From assembly GCA_030407005.1 (NCBI GenBank), contig JAUDYN010000009.1, forward strand, positions 1,364,001 to 1,428,000: a DNA stretch of 64,000 nt, given 5' to 3'. The translations under genes were made by a program, and so were the position numbers. Positions 46,629 through 59,539 of the stretch are shown piece after piece. Source of the DNA: Desarmillaria ectypa (taxonomy: Eukaryota; Basidiomycota; Agaricomycetes; Agaricales; Physalacriaceae). Position 1 is the first letter of the stretch; each line of letters starts with the position of its first letter. Under the pieces are notes generated by a model. It was not told where the DNA came from. It was given only the letters and a program-made list of their open reading frames with translations, and ran no database searches.

Positions 46629-46936
46629 GTTTTCAGATGTCGGGATGCGCTTTTTGTATCCCCGAGCTTTGAGCACAGACCATGTCTGCTTTGGGAAAGT
46701 CGGACATCCTGCCGCACTCCCCTGCCTGCCTTGGCTGTGCCGATTGCGCTGATGCTCTCTTCCGAAACATCAGCTTTACTGACTACCCATGCTCTCTGTA
46801 GAGACTGTATTCTGTAGGCTTTTTTTCCGTTTCACTAGTATTCTTGGTAAATCCTAAGTGTTGCTATGACTAGTATACATAAGAGATGATACAATAATCC
46901 TGCATAATACCGTCCCAGACAAATAGATATGCCACC
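46629..46936. promoter_or_regulatory. U2 snRNA upstream region and reductase 3' flank
   Basis: Around 300 bases between the U2 5' end and the stop of the reductase gene, both on the minus strand. It should contain the RNA polymerase II promoter of the U2 gene. No known fungal snRNA promoter element was recognised by eye. Confidence 0.35.
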
Positions 46937-49900
46937 TCACCCCCTCAGAAATCCTACTTGTTTCCAATATCCTATCCAGCCCTCTACTTCTTCCGACCCA
47001 ATTGACTTGACGTTGAACATTGTGGGGCTGCATTTTTCTGCCTTGGAAGTAGAAAACCTGGGCAGTCCGCCACTTTCCTGGTCAGAATCGTTACCGTTGT
47101 CTCCCTGTATCATCTCGCGAAAGAAGGCCAACAATTTCAGAGCAGGCTATATGATGAATTCCATTTAGACACGACAAAATATACAGCATAGAAAGGCGCA
47201 CAATACGTTGTATATCCTCCGAAGAAGCTGTTTGCGACCGGCTCTCAAGGATCTCGAACCACTCTGAGGCGGGCTTCACTGGGATATCTTCTTTCAAGGC
47301 ATGTTGCACTTGTGTAACGATAGACGCCCATGGCACTGGCTTTGGGTGAACAAGATTGATCACAGGCTCCGCTTCCGAATTGAACGCTATATCCAGAATT
47401 ATCTGCGCTACTGATTGCACAGTCATCCACGATACAACCTGTTCAGAGCGTTAATATCCAGCGCCTTTCCCCGTAGGTGGAACTTACCCCAGAGAACGAT
47501 GGTAGTGTATTGATCGCTATACTAGACTTAACGAGGATTGGGAACCATTCGGTAGTCGACCAGGCGCCCACATGTGAACCACCGCATAGCTGGCCAACAC
47601 GGAGACTTGTCCCTCGAAGACCACTTCGACTAAGCAGCTATTTATGCAGGGTGAGCAACCGCCGCCAATATCACAGTCATTTTACATACTCGTTCGGCGA
47701 CGTATTTGCCCTCACCGTATCCCCTTCCGACGGCCACCTTCCAATTGTCAATCGTAGATTCAGGGACGACGCCAGCGTTTCCCGTCCAGGATTGTACGGA
47801 GGTTATTGAAGAAACGAAGACGAATCGAGTAGCCGTTGAATGTTTGCTGTCCAGAGCGAAGTTGATGAGGTTCCGAGTCGCCTCGATGTTTGGCTCGAAA
47901 GATGATAGCGTCAGATTGAAGTCGACTCTCCACGCCGCATGTATGATAACATCGACAGAGGTAAGTATCTATATGGGCATATCAGTGAAGCATCTAGCGC
48001 GGTCATGTGGCCGAGGACTTACGCTATGGAAAACATGATCTTCCAAGCTAAATCTTTCTTCCGTCATATTTCCCTCGATTAGAAAGACCTTCGGTGAATC
48101 TAGCAACGTTACATCAAGTCCTTGCGTCTTAAACATGCTCTGTTGTCGTTGCTTCAACGTTGTCTGGCTTGACGGCCGGTTTAGACAATATATCGCTTTA
48201 ACGCTAGAGGATGATAGGAGCCGAGCCAGAACGTGCGTCCCAAGTGAACCGGTGGAGCCTGTCAACAAGACCACAGACCCATCCAGAACATGATCTTCCT
48301 CTTCCGAGCCCATGGATATTGCACTATCAACGGGAGAAGCCCTAGCAGCTGAAAATGCACTATATCGGTTAATCATGGATTCTAAGGTGTTTTCAGAGGC
48401 ATGCGATACTGGAATCGAACCCTTGACGAGTGCATCAAAGGACACGGAAAGTTGTCGGACCGAGGGGTATTTATATATGCAGTCCAATGTGAAGCGTTCC
48501 GCCTCTTGGCGAATAATATTGATAGGTGAAGCACGCATTGCAGAGGTAATGTGATGCCGCAAGATGGAAGCGCTGAGACTGGGAAGAGGATGTGACCACG
48601 AGGCCAGCCGGAAAAAATGCTTACATACCTGTCGAACCCCTGCTGGAAGAAATCGACTTCTGGTAAAATCGGAGACCCCATAACCTCGCTAGCTTGATCC
48701 ACTATCCAGGCATAGACTTTGGAAGAGGTCCAGTCTGATGGTAGTTTCACTGACGATGAGATGCCAACATTGGATTTGATACTCGAATATCTGGTCCAAC
48801 ATAAGATTGAAACGTAGGATGGCTAAAGGAAAGACTTACAAGTCGGAAATCTCTGTGCTGAAGGCATCCAGGGATAAATTTCTGTGAATAGATCCCTTCG
48901 AAGACCTGGGGAGGGGCTTCGTCAGCGGCGCAACTATGATCATATCCCTGTAAATTTTGCTGAAGGCCGGAGCTTGGTGATTTGCTTCTTCTACTACCGT
49001 CCTAAAAAAATAAATAGAAATCAGGTCCGCGTTTGAGGCTAGAAGCATGGACCATCACCAAATGGCGTCTATGAACGCATCAACCCCTTCGTCGGGTACG
49101 GCATTCTTCGGTTGCACAACGATTCCAACCTGAGGTTGTTCACGACCAAACATTACCGACCCCACGACGAATGGACTGGAGTTGATTATGTCTTCCATTG
49201 GCCCCGGGATAGCCTTCTCACCAGATGAAAGAACAATAACGTCATCCATCCTTGCGGCTCTAGAGCAAGAACGTCAAAAGAGAACATTACTTAAAGCTGT
49301 GGCACTCACATCTTCCACAGGTTTTTGGTAGGGTGCTTCTGAAATAAGTCTGCCGTCGCATAACCAACGCCGTTGGGCAAGTTGTGCACTGAAACATGAT
49401 GCTTCTCTGTGTTCTGATGATATCAATGAATCATTGATTTAGTATCACGGTGAATTCGAAAACCCACCATAAAATGTGCCTCAAACAAACCATCGCCGTG
49501 CGGTATCATCTGAATAGTTGCCCGGGAGTCGAAACGTATCCATGACCATTCGCCAGCCTTGACATCAGTAGCTAGTGGGATAGTGTGCACCGGCGCTCCG
49601 AACTCAGTGGCCCCATACACTGATGATAGATTTATGCCGCTTGCATGAAGCTTGTTGCCAACCCTGGTGGATAACGTTCCCCCCGAATACCACTGGAGAT
49701 AGATTTATTGAATCATCTCGTACATTGCGAAGACCGAACGTACCACAATTTGTAATTTGCGAAGAACATCAACTGCGGCCGGGATAGAAGCCCATACTTC
49801 GATGATTGCAGGGATGGCGGCCACAGAGTTGGATCGCGTCCGTGTGATGTGCTCCAGAACGCTTCCAGGTGAAGGCGTGAACGGTTGGGAGGCGGGGGTT

Positions 49901-50796
49901 TTACACAGCGGTGGATAAACGGCGACAGTCCGTAAGCCAACTAGCGGTGTCAAGATCTGGAAGCATATCCCAAGCGTGTGGAAGGACGGTAACATGAAAC
50001 CGCCAATTTGAAGACTGGGTTGATGGATCAAGTCGCGTATAGACTCTGTTTCAGAACGTTCAATGAAGGGACAGTGGCGAAAGAAGATGACGCACGGAAT
50101 GAGCACCAGTGCAAGATGGATGTTTGAGTTTGTGGAATGGTCTTGGGAAATCCTGTGCTACCGGAGGAATGCAGGTAGAATGCAACATCGGTCAACAAGG
50201 ATCGCATAGTAGACACATATGGCGTAAAGGGATCGGAGCGCGTTTCCGAACCTAGTTTTGGGAAGATGCTATCGAGAGACGGCAATTCAAAGACCGAGAG
50301 ATTGACCGATGATTCCAATTCTCTCTCGAACTGGATCTCTTGCACAAGCGTTTTGAATGCTAACGACGCCATGAGGTGGCGACTGCCGACATCCTGTAGA
50401 AGTTTGGCTGTGGCGGCAGCGGAATTTCTTGGCGACAGAAGGTATGGCTAAAGGTATGTCAGAAACTGACCTAGGTCTAAGAAGCGTACAACTCACCGTA
50501 TGACCCGCTTTCATCAAGCCGAAGAATATAGCATGATATAAGATTGTATCTGTCAGCACGAGAACCCCCACGGGCGTCGTTCGAGGAATATGGTCCACAG
50601 CATGAGCGACTCGATGAACAGCACGACAGAACTCGAGATGGGAAATTTCACGTAGGAATTCCGTATCATGTTCGGCGTACACAAACAGCGGATGAGAGGG
50701 ATTGTGGTGGAGATGAAAATCAGGGAATTCGTGGAGCAGGAGGGACCCATCTAGAGGAGGATACGCGAGAACCGAAGGGGCTGGATGGGTCACCAT
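46937..50796 (-). CDS. adenylate-forming reductase (A-T-R, NRPS-like)
   Basis: Non-canonical NRPS-like enzyme that activates a carboxylic acid with ATP, loads it on a carrier and reduces it with NADPH to an aldehyde. The ATG at 50796 starts MVTHPAPSVLAYPP. A-domain: FYLHSSGSTGFPKTIPQT (P-loop), SSVYGATEFGAP, ARMDDVIVLSSGEKAIP. The carrier domain reads FFQQGFDSLSASILRHHI, and the phosphopantetheine Ser is created across an intron (donor after GFD-AG near 48628). R-domain: VVLLTGSTGSLGTHVLARLL (NADPH site), YGEGKYVAER (Tyr-x-x-x-Lys pair), LRVGQLCGG. C-terminus: ALKLLAFFREMIQG to GYWKQVGFLRG. About 1,050 residues in roughly a dozen exons. Basidiomycete relatives use benzoic or amino acids; the substrate here is unknown. 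No tailoring genes sit beside it. Confidence 0.85.
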
Positions 50797-53109
50797 GGTC
50801 CTACAGCTAGAACTCCATGTGATTGGGTTTTTGTAGTCTGGGTATTTGCAGAACAAATTGCTATATCGGTGTTTGATGCGAAGTACCCGATTTGACCGTG
50901 TTTTAGTTTCAATCTCTTCACTTCTCGGTGTCTTTCTGTTTTAATCGTCGCGGGACCACTCGCGGTCACGAGGCCCGAGATCTGTAAAAAGAACATTCGA
51001 CTTACGCTTGCAGTTTTTAAAACCCCGATTATATGTAAACCGAACCTTGGCATAATATTCTAGTGCCTTCTTGTACCGCGCGCCCAGAGGAAAAGGACAC
51101 AAAGCCCGATTTTGATGCTGGTTCGGGTGAAATGATGATTTGTTGATGTGAACATGATCATCAGTTTTTGCGCGGGAACTTGGGTTTTTGATGGTCCAAA
51201 TGATCTCGGTCATGATTGAAGCATATGAGTTAGCCTGAGTCAGCCCCCAACAATTTCGTTTGGTCTGATTGGCAGCGTTAGACACTGTCGGGGTATGATG
51301 TGGATGGAAATATTAAAGACGGTCGGCTACGAAGCCTTGCACATGCGAGGACAAAAAACACCTTTGACGTGAGTGAAGAATTACCTGATTGTGATATACA
51401 TAATTCTCAAGATATCTTTGGGAGAATGCCGAGGTGGACCCCGGAAAATTGTTCCGAGAGATTATTGCAGCGTCGTTAGTCCTAGGTTAGGGACTCTTGT
51501 TCACCGTATACTTCCATACAATGTACATCATCACCCGATGGGAGACCAAGGTTCTATGATGCGGCCCGCCTCGCTCGCTTTCGGGATTGCGCGAGTCCCC
51601 TTCAAATCCGCGATCGGGGAAGACGAAAGACCTTGTGAAACCGCAGAGGTTACGGAAACGAAGCCGGTATTCTTGTAATGTAAGGAGACGTCGTGGTGAT
51701 CCAAATTTGTATCCGTAAGGTCCGTTGACCTCAACGTGCATGATAGTTGAGGGTGTGCACGCGGCATCACAGGAACAGAAAAGCGGATGGTCTCAATTGA
51801 GGCGTTGTCTGTTTTTGATCACCTGAGGGACGTCCGCTTTCAAGCGCACTGAAAACTATTTCAGCTGACCATGTCATTAAAACTTGGTGCACATACCGTC
51901 TTCCGTGTGCACTCTGGTCTAACTCGTGTAAGCGATGGAACGCTTCCTCTGGGCGTCCCGAGATCATCATCAGAGCTGATTCTTAGCTGAACAATACCGG
52001 CGGTATACCGCGAAAGGCATGTGCAGCTGAGAGCATCATCATCTTCTGTCTGCCTTAGAATGATACAGACGTCCGTTGAGCATACTTGAACCGCGCTGAG
52101 ATCATGGAGTCAGAGACAGCGCGGAGGATATACATCATTTAGATCCGAAATTGACGTGGAACAAGGTCCCGCAGTGATATTTTCTCCTAGACTGTCAAAT
52201 CGTACTCCCATGATCCTGTGAGTTAAACAATAGAAGAATCTTGAGACTCGTTCGGTCCAAGAGACCGAGCCTCATGCAGATAGTGAAAGCCGGAGAGTTC
52301 GAAGCCTGTGGTAAATATTAGTTGCCTTCCTAATGTGGGGTAGGACAATTAAATGCTTATCTTCCATCAGAGCCAGAGATTCCGTTTACCCTATGAAGTC
52401 ATCGGGGAGAAGCGTCTTGAAAATAGATGGCCTTAACAGACGGGTAACTCAGAATGCTTCGTACTCGTGTTCAACCCAGTGGGTGGCACCGGTGGCAATT
52501 TGGCATGGCTGATCATGAATGAGCCTTGAGGTTGTGTTAACTTGCGATATCAGTGGATCAATGTCAGTAGAAGAATGTTGATGTAGCACGACATAGAATG
52601 AGAGTAATGACAACCTAGCCCTCCTTGATCAATATCGTAGCTAGCCATGCCTGACAGCCAACCATAATCGAATTGTCCAAGTTCAGCACCTTGTACGAGC
52701 AGAGCAAAACACCGCGTGGATCACCAAGAGCGAGGCTACTTTTCGAAGAATCTGGCGTAACAAAATTACGACTTAAATGCACATAGAATGCGCCCGCCGG
52801 ACTTGAAAAGTTTGCTGGGTTGCAAGCGACTAAGAGTAATAAGTGGAGTAAGTTGGGCCGTAATGGTTTTTAATCAAACGAAGCCACGTGGAGACAGCCG
52901 TTAAATGCCGACTGGCAACGGAAGTTGCCGCTCCCCAGTTGGTCCACTCACAAAGTCCATTGGAATCAGTCACTGCAATAGTCGTAACAAAAATTTCAGA
53001 CGTCGGTGAAACAATTATCATCACAGCTATATAAGAGACAGACATACAACACATATAAATTAAACGTAGCAAAGTACATCTACCAGCTATAATGTTGCCC
53101 GGTCCAGTT
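50797..53109. other. 2.3 kb spacer without a supportable gene
   Basis: Short scattered frames only. The minus-strand frame at 50941-51285 and others in 51373-51970 show no domain. I saw no RNA gene, repeat or element end. The left edge carries the reductase promoter and the right edge the 3' flank of the DUF6534 gene. Confidence 0.4.
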
Positions 53110-54799
53110 TCACAAATGCACGCGATGTCCGCTGTATTTTGCTCCATCATTGTTACGACGATGAGCTCCGATTTCCAGGTCGTCGCCAGCTGCCCGCTTC
53201 AAATCCTATCATATATCAGATAGTTACAGGGATCAAGCGAGTAAACGCTCACCGATACCACAATCATTTCGTGGGAGTCATCGTCGTGAACTTCCGTAGT
53301 CCTAGTGACATGCACTGTCTGAGATCGTGTGCCGATAGAGTGAGTTTGACTCTTTGCTCCTTCGTCCCAGAATGGGTTCGAAGTGTGAGCACCGGCAGAT
53401 CCGGAGGAATTAGTGTAAGCGCCAGTATGCACAGATCCAAAGATAAGTGCTCTGGAATTCAAGGTAGCAACTAGGGCGTTGGAGTATCTATGAAGAAGAA
53501 AAAAGTCAGTACATGGGGATAGATGAATGAAATTGTAACGAACAATTTCCCCAGAACGAGGAAACTAGCGGAACAGGGCGATTAGATGATTCATTCATTA
53601 AGGTAGGAAAGACTGCTCACCCAATGAAATGTATGTTGTACTGAGATTGAGTTAACCATAGAATCAGCTCTGCTACAGCGGCAGCAGAAGTAAGTAGGCC
53701 GGTTTCTACTGTGAAACGGATGATTTTCGTGACAGCACTCGTCGTCTGACTGAAGTTGGACCGCGTATTTGCGCGATACAACTACTCGCTAGCTTCAGTA
53801 ACGGGAAGAGAAAGACTCGATTATATCACACACCACGAAGACAATCGTTGCTGTAATCATCACATCACAGGCAGCGCTTCCTGCGAGCCACGCCTGGAGT
53901 CAAGTCAGGGAAACGCTTAGATCGAAACTACAAATACGCACGCTGACTTCAGGGGATAAGTGTTTGAGACTCTCTACGTGAAGCCCTTGAACCGATACCT
54001 GCCTGGATTGAGCTACTGCAGAGGTACTACATACGAAGGGTGCATACAGCTATTCCAAAATACCAAGCGAAAATGCATTGGACAATGGCAACCTGGAAGA
54101 GAAATTCAGAAATAGGAATGAGTGAAAGCATTAGGTACTCACCACTTCAATAAATAACGAAATCCAGATATTTTTTGTCAGATTATATATTCTCCAGACA
54201 TAGAAAGTCTGAACCATGGCCGAAACTGTTGAAATACCATGAGATTACCGCCGCTGCAATTGAATCAAGTGAAACTGACTCGTTCCGTTCAGAGATGGAA
54301 GCGGTTCCCAAGACCAATCGATGAGCAGAATAGAGTTGATGTCACCCCACCCTGGACCATACTGATTCCAGGCAGCAATGGTTGAAAAAATGGTGAATAC
54401 GAGCTCGAGGATGAATATGAACCAGACTGTGTATTTATTAGGATAAATAGCAGAAAAACGGCAGCAGAACGAACCATATAGCCTCATCTTCCAGTCGTCT
54501 TTAGTATTGAAATGGATGTAATAGATGTCTATAAGACCTGTCAGGCTATATCAACAACACATGTATCGAGCTGATACGCACACATTTGCACAGTGAGAAT
54601 ACCAAAGAGGCCATACCCCCACATATACCCCAGGACCTAGAAAACTTTTCAGAGTCTGACGAATCCTGGGGCCATAACCGGCATACCAAAGGGCCGGTGC
54701 TACGTAAATCCATTAGTGTCTTTGTCAACGAAACTCTACTAAGTAGTCGAGAACTCACAGGAGGGGAACGTTGACACCGGGAATCTCTACGGGAGCCAT
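53110..54799 (-). CDS. DUF6534-family multi-pass membrane protein
   Basis: Basidiomycete integral membrane family of unknown function with about seven predicted helices. The ATG is at 54799 (MAPVEIPGVNVPLLTGPLVLG). Joined exons read YMWGYGLFGILTVQM, then YIYYIHFNTKDDWKMRLY, VWFIFILELVFTIFSTIAAW, SAMVQTFYVWRIYNLTKN, VAIVQCIFAWYFGIA, AWLAGSAACDVMITATIVFV, VTKIIRFTVETGLLTSAAA, and LTQSQYNIHFIG with LVATLNSRALI. This is the usual DUF6534 order. The C-terminal tail is Ser/Thr/His-rich (THSIGTRSQTVHVTRTTEVH), probably cytosolic, and an intron near 53252 leads to a short last exon ending at 53110. About ten exons; the start and last exon are the weakest parts. Confidence 0.75.
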
Positions 54800-55648
54800 G
54801 GTATCCTGAGGATCGATGCGATTTACTTGCATCCTCAGACATTTATGCAATTTACCGCGCTCCTCTCGGCGGCTTTACACTGGACTAAAACCCACAAGTG
54901 TATCAGAATGTGATTGCTGATACAATCATTCACTACACCGCGATGTCCTGGTTTCATTGGTAGTTTAGTTCCTGTAAGATACGATCAGTGGGTTACATCA
55001 GGACCGTCGATCCAGGAAGACTGGGTCTTTATCACAGGATTGCAGAAGAACAGATTCACCATTGCCAGGATACCAGGACACCGCATTCGGGGGATTGCCC
55101 CAGCTGTATGGTTGCGGTACACCAACGGATACACATTGTTCCTGATCCCATTCATTTCTATGGCTTCCGGGGCAGTCGACAGGACGTTCTAGGCATCCAC
55201 GCCGTCTTGATGTCAGTTGAGACAAGTTGCACAGTGTGGTTGTAAATGATACGGCGACGCTTACATTTGGAAAGTTGTGACTATATATGATGGCCAGTCT
55301 CTCATGACCAGGATGTTCAGCATATATCGGTCTGCCCGACTTTGAAAGGTGACATTGGCAGTCAGCTTCTTTTTGATCATCCAGTCATTGGCATCATCAT
55401 CATCATCATCAGTTCTGAGTTTTGTGGTAGCTTTGACTTTTGGGACTATTGTACTGCGAACAATTTTCTTCCCATCTTCCCATCAGACAGGCAATCCAAG
55501 GGCGCGCCATGCGACGCTCCGGCAGTTCAATGTGGATGCGGATTTAAATCTGAACGGTCAATGATTGATGCTATTTTTACACATCGATATATATATACTC
55601 AACACATTGTAAGGAACAGGAGAACCAAGGCACTACGAGGAATAAACC
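54800..55648. other. spacer with a short CAT microsatellite
   Basis: About 850 bases between the DUF6534 start and the GMC oxidoreductase stop. It contains six CAT units at 55392-55409. A plus-strand frame at 54914-55192 has no recognisable content. It holds the promoter of the membrane protein gene and the 3' flank of the oxidase gene. Confidence 0.45.
55392..55409. repeat. (CAT)6 microsatellite
   Basis: Six uninterrupted CAT trinucleotides in non-coding sequence. A simple repeat of possible marker use only. Confidence 0.8.
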
Positions 55649-58376
55649 TTAAACACCTTTAATTCCAAGATCGTTTGCGATAATAAGCGCCGCCTTTTCG
55701 CCAATCGCCAGGGTAGCGGAGTAAGTGTTCTGCGCAGAACCGGGTTAGAATCAGGTGCTAAGGGAAAACTACCCGGGCTTACACAGTTGACATTAGCAGG
55801 CGGGATAGAGAGATCTACAGGAAACGTAAACATTAAATGAAAGATGGACAAGAGTAAGTACTGACCAGCGATCTTCAATCCTGTAATGCCGTAAACGTTG
55901 AGGTCCTTGTCGACGACTCCACCTTGTTCCCTTGGCTTCATAGGACAGGTACCGAGCTACCACACGATGTCAGTATTATATTACGAAAAAAGTGATGATG
56001 CCACCCACAGAATGCCAGGTTGTTGCAACTGAGCGCGTGATTTTTAATGATGAGGCTAAGATTGCTGAGGGAGAACCCAAAACTCACCAAAGTTCCTGGC
56101 GTTCACGGCGATGGCCTCGTCGTCTTCCTTGCTATAGGTGATTTTAGGCGCATCCAACGCAACAGGGCCGTTCTCAGCGAGGGCGGCAGCTGCAGGACCA
56201 CCCGCAGCAAACTGAGGATGCGCCGGAGCAAGTGGGCCACGATATACACCCATTCGGCGAAGTAACTCCCGGCCTTTCTTGTAGCCCCATCGAAGAGCGG
56301 CGACGTCGGCCGGACTGAAAGTAAAAGATAAGAACAAAGCGGGGAACTCCTCTCCTCGCTACTCACTGGCTCAAAAATCCTGCATCAAAGTCAGGATGGG
56401 CATAGATATCATCAGAGGCGATGTGAAGATGTCCGCGGGAGGCAGGATATCCCTGCGCAACTGAGTTAGTAAGGCGAAAGCCGCTAGGAACGGAAAACCT
56501 ACGAGGAAGCACCCCGACGCCATGAATTTGATCGGGGGTAACGCTGACTGGTCAGCAGGAAGGCTAACCGGAGCGATGAGATTTGTCTGATTCGGGGGGA
56601 TTAGAGACATGCGACATACCCAGCCAAGGCACTCAGCCAAAATAAAGGTTTATCTGGTTTGTCGGCGAAGCTCTTTTTCCAATATTCCTGGAAATCAGGA
56701 CCTAATTCCTCGAGTTCGTCTTCCCGAGGACGCATTTTAATAGCCGCGTCCACACCGCTGAGGGAAACAATCAATGCTTGAAGATTATGTGTGAAAGAAC
56801 GGGACCGCTTACTTTCCTCCCATTAGTCCAGAGCCATCAACGGCCCATCGAGACAAAAGTTCTGGGAAGGAAGTTAGGTCAGCATGATTGATTCTTGCAG
56901 TTAGTGCCAACACTTTTAACTTACTACCCCACTCTTCAGGCTCTCCACGGAAAAGAGGGTCATATGTCTCGGTGTTCCCATCCACAATATACGGTGTTAC
57001 GAGGAACGGATGATCTAGGGACCTGATATAGGAACGATTCTTTGCAGGGCATGCTGGCCACTTACCGTCGTAGTCTTTGCCCACACCGGGAAGGTCTACA
57101 ATCTGCTTGATACCGAACTTTTCCAAGATCGACGCAGCACCAATACCCGATCGCTCAAGGATCAGGGAGCTGCCCATGGCGCCAGCAGAGACGACGACAA
57201 GGCGACTTGCGCGAACCGTGTGCACGGTCTGCTCTGCATCGGGATACACCTGCTTGTCGAATACATATTCGACGCCAACTGCCCGGGTTCCCCTACAATT
57301 TATCAGCTGATGTTCCAAAAGGGAACTCCACAACGCACTCAAAAATGATACGTTTTACTCGCGTTCCGTCGAACACGGAGAGGTTCTTGCTCTCAGAATT
57401 GTAGAGGTAATGATGCTGTTACCGCGATAAGCATGCTGTGAAACACGAGTGTGATCAACATACGGCAGCATCGGACCGGCGTCCAGCACTTGAGATATAT
57501 CTGATCAAGATGAAGATCAACTCAAATTTGGCGATTATAATATCAGTATACATACTTTGGCATCCTCTGTCAAGGAGGTCAGCACGCCTTAGATGATGAT
57601 CAACTGAGCCATACTTACGAAAAATACATTGACCGATTCAGGGTCGAGATTGTTCCCCTCCTCAGATTCCGGTCGGTCCTTTTCGAACTTGGGACCAATC
57701 TCAAGGAACTGCTTAGGGATTTCCATCATTTCAGCGTTCCCTCCGAAAGATGCCTTGATGGGTCCTGAGGAACCGTGGGTCTTCCTAGTGGGGTCGACCT
57801 CGTAGGTTTCGGCCTATCGCATGGAAAGCGTTCATCAAGTGAGTCGGCATAGGTCCTGTTTTCAGCCCACCTTCTGGAGTAGAGGGATAATATCCTTGGA
57901 TCCCCAGCCTTCATTACCGAATTCTGTCTCCCAGGAGTCAAAGTCAGACGCAGCAGGGCGGTTGTATAACATAAAGTTAACGGAAGAGCCTTGATCGCGT
58001 TAAGTCAGCGCGTCTTCATAATTAAGGAATGAAATGCTCACCTCCACCAATGCAACGACCAGAAGGGACGACGACAGCCCTACCTGCGACGTGTTCGCTA
58101 GGCTTCGACTCGTAGAACTGCATTGTCTTGCTAGTTGGAACCAAGTGGGTGATGTATTGACCGGGCTGGATGTGCTCTAACTTGTCCTTGGTAGTAGGAC
58201 CTGCCTCGAGAATGAGGATCTTGAGGTTAGGGTCCGCCTTGGACAAACGACCAGCGATAATACACGCAGCAGTTCCTCCTACGCATCGACAATAAGCACA
58301 GAGAAGATGCTAGCAAGAGACACGCACCCCCAGCGAAAATAAGATCATAGTTCGATTCAATAGTATGAGGGGCCAT
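55649..58376 (-). CDS. GMC oxidoreductase, alcohol (methanol) oxidase type
   Basis: Flavoenzyme that oxidises a primary alcohol to an aldehyde and makes hydrogen peroxide; in wood-decay fungi such enzymes supply peroxide and use methanol from lignin. The ATG at 58376 gives MAPHTIESNYDLIFAGG, continuing GTAACVIAGRLS (FAD dinucleotide fold), LILEAGP, VVVPSGRCIGGGSSVNF, SRLVVVSAGAMGSSLILERSG (second GMC signature), ATTWHSLGTCPM with the catalytic His, and ANVNCNTYSATLAIGEK with the partner Asn. The end is DLGIKGV. There is no signal peptide. About 650 residues in a dozen or so exons; inner borders are partly approximate. Substrate is inferred from family resemblance only. Confidence 0.85.
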
Positions 58377-59539
58377 TGTAGATGATACGTGAGAAGGAGC
58401 AGAGATTCTGGGGGAGGGGAAACGAAGACAGAAGATGAAATACGCGCTCTTGAAATGAGAATGGATTCTCGAAGTTGATAGGAGATTGTTAGAAATCAGG
58501 AATTGAGACCGAAGACCGAACGTGAGAGAGCAGGAGCCAAAAATACGGAGACTCAAAAGAAAGAAATCCACGAACACCGAGTGGGCTTGATACAGCATTA
58601 TGATAATATCAGGCAAACCTGATGGAATGTCCGGTTACTGAAAATACCACCTAACCAATGAACAACGGCTTTCATGATAATGCTGTACAGATGTGTGCTG
58701 AAAAAGAACTTGCCAAATCGTCAGCTGGCACTGAAAGGGGAAAGGGACTAGATCAAACATACCCACCATCATCACAAGACTCCATCAGTCCAATAATTTA
58801 TGGCTACCGTGGCCTTGATGTTCGAACCTCCGGTGACGGACGCTCCCATTTCTTTATCCATTGGTACCCACATGGAACGGTAGAAGTTACTAGCTTGGCT
58901 GGTCCCAACAATCAGACGTCGCAAAGAACCTGATTTGTTGGCAGAAATGATGATCATTCAGGGCTCGGAATTTACTTCCAGCCAAGCCGCCTTGCCAGAA
59001 CAGCTTATCAGACACTGTCGTCGAATCTCTTCAAAACTGAGAGCCGGAGTCCACGTCAAGATCACGTCAGAATTGCTGATACTGCTGTGAGGTGGAAGTG
59101 GCCCAGAGGACACGCAGCTGCCCAGTGCCGCTGATCTTCGTCCACGATGAGGTGAAATCCCCCTGCGACAGATCCAGTGCAGGTCTCCAAAGTCAATTTC
59201 GTCGAGTCTATAACCCTAACCTACTAAGGGAAGACAAACAGCGTCCAAGAAAGCAGTCGATCGTCGATCGCAGCGTCTTGACAATCGGCCGACGACGGAA
59301 TAACAACAAGATTAGATTGTCAAAGCATTATCCGACCCCCAGATCTTATTTATAGAGACAAATTTGAATGAACGAGCAGTCTGCATATCATTTCGTCAAC
59401 TGTAAATCTGAATCAAAGCACGGAAAAGACGAAGAAGACGTTCCCGTGTAATGGCCTCGTCAAGGAACAACGAAGTATCTGGAACATCCGTCAGTTTTGA
59501 ATGAGTAGGTGTTGTACCAAGATATTAGATGACATACGA
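58377..59539. other. 1.2 kb spacer
   Basis: No supportable gene. It contains the oxidase promoter at its left end (the oxidase frame stays open upstream to about 58616 but shows no family content) and the 3' flank of the SurE gene on the right. Confidence 0.4.

Noticed and set aside
48400..48430. A tRNA-like B-box (GGTTCGATTCC on the minus strand)
   Set aside because: It lies inside coding sequence of the reductase (KGSIPVSHASEN) and no A-box or cloverleaf surrounds it.
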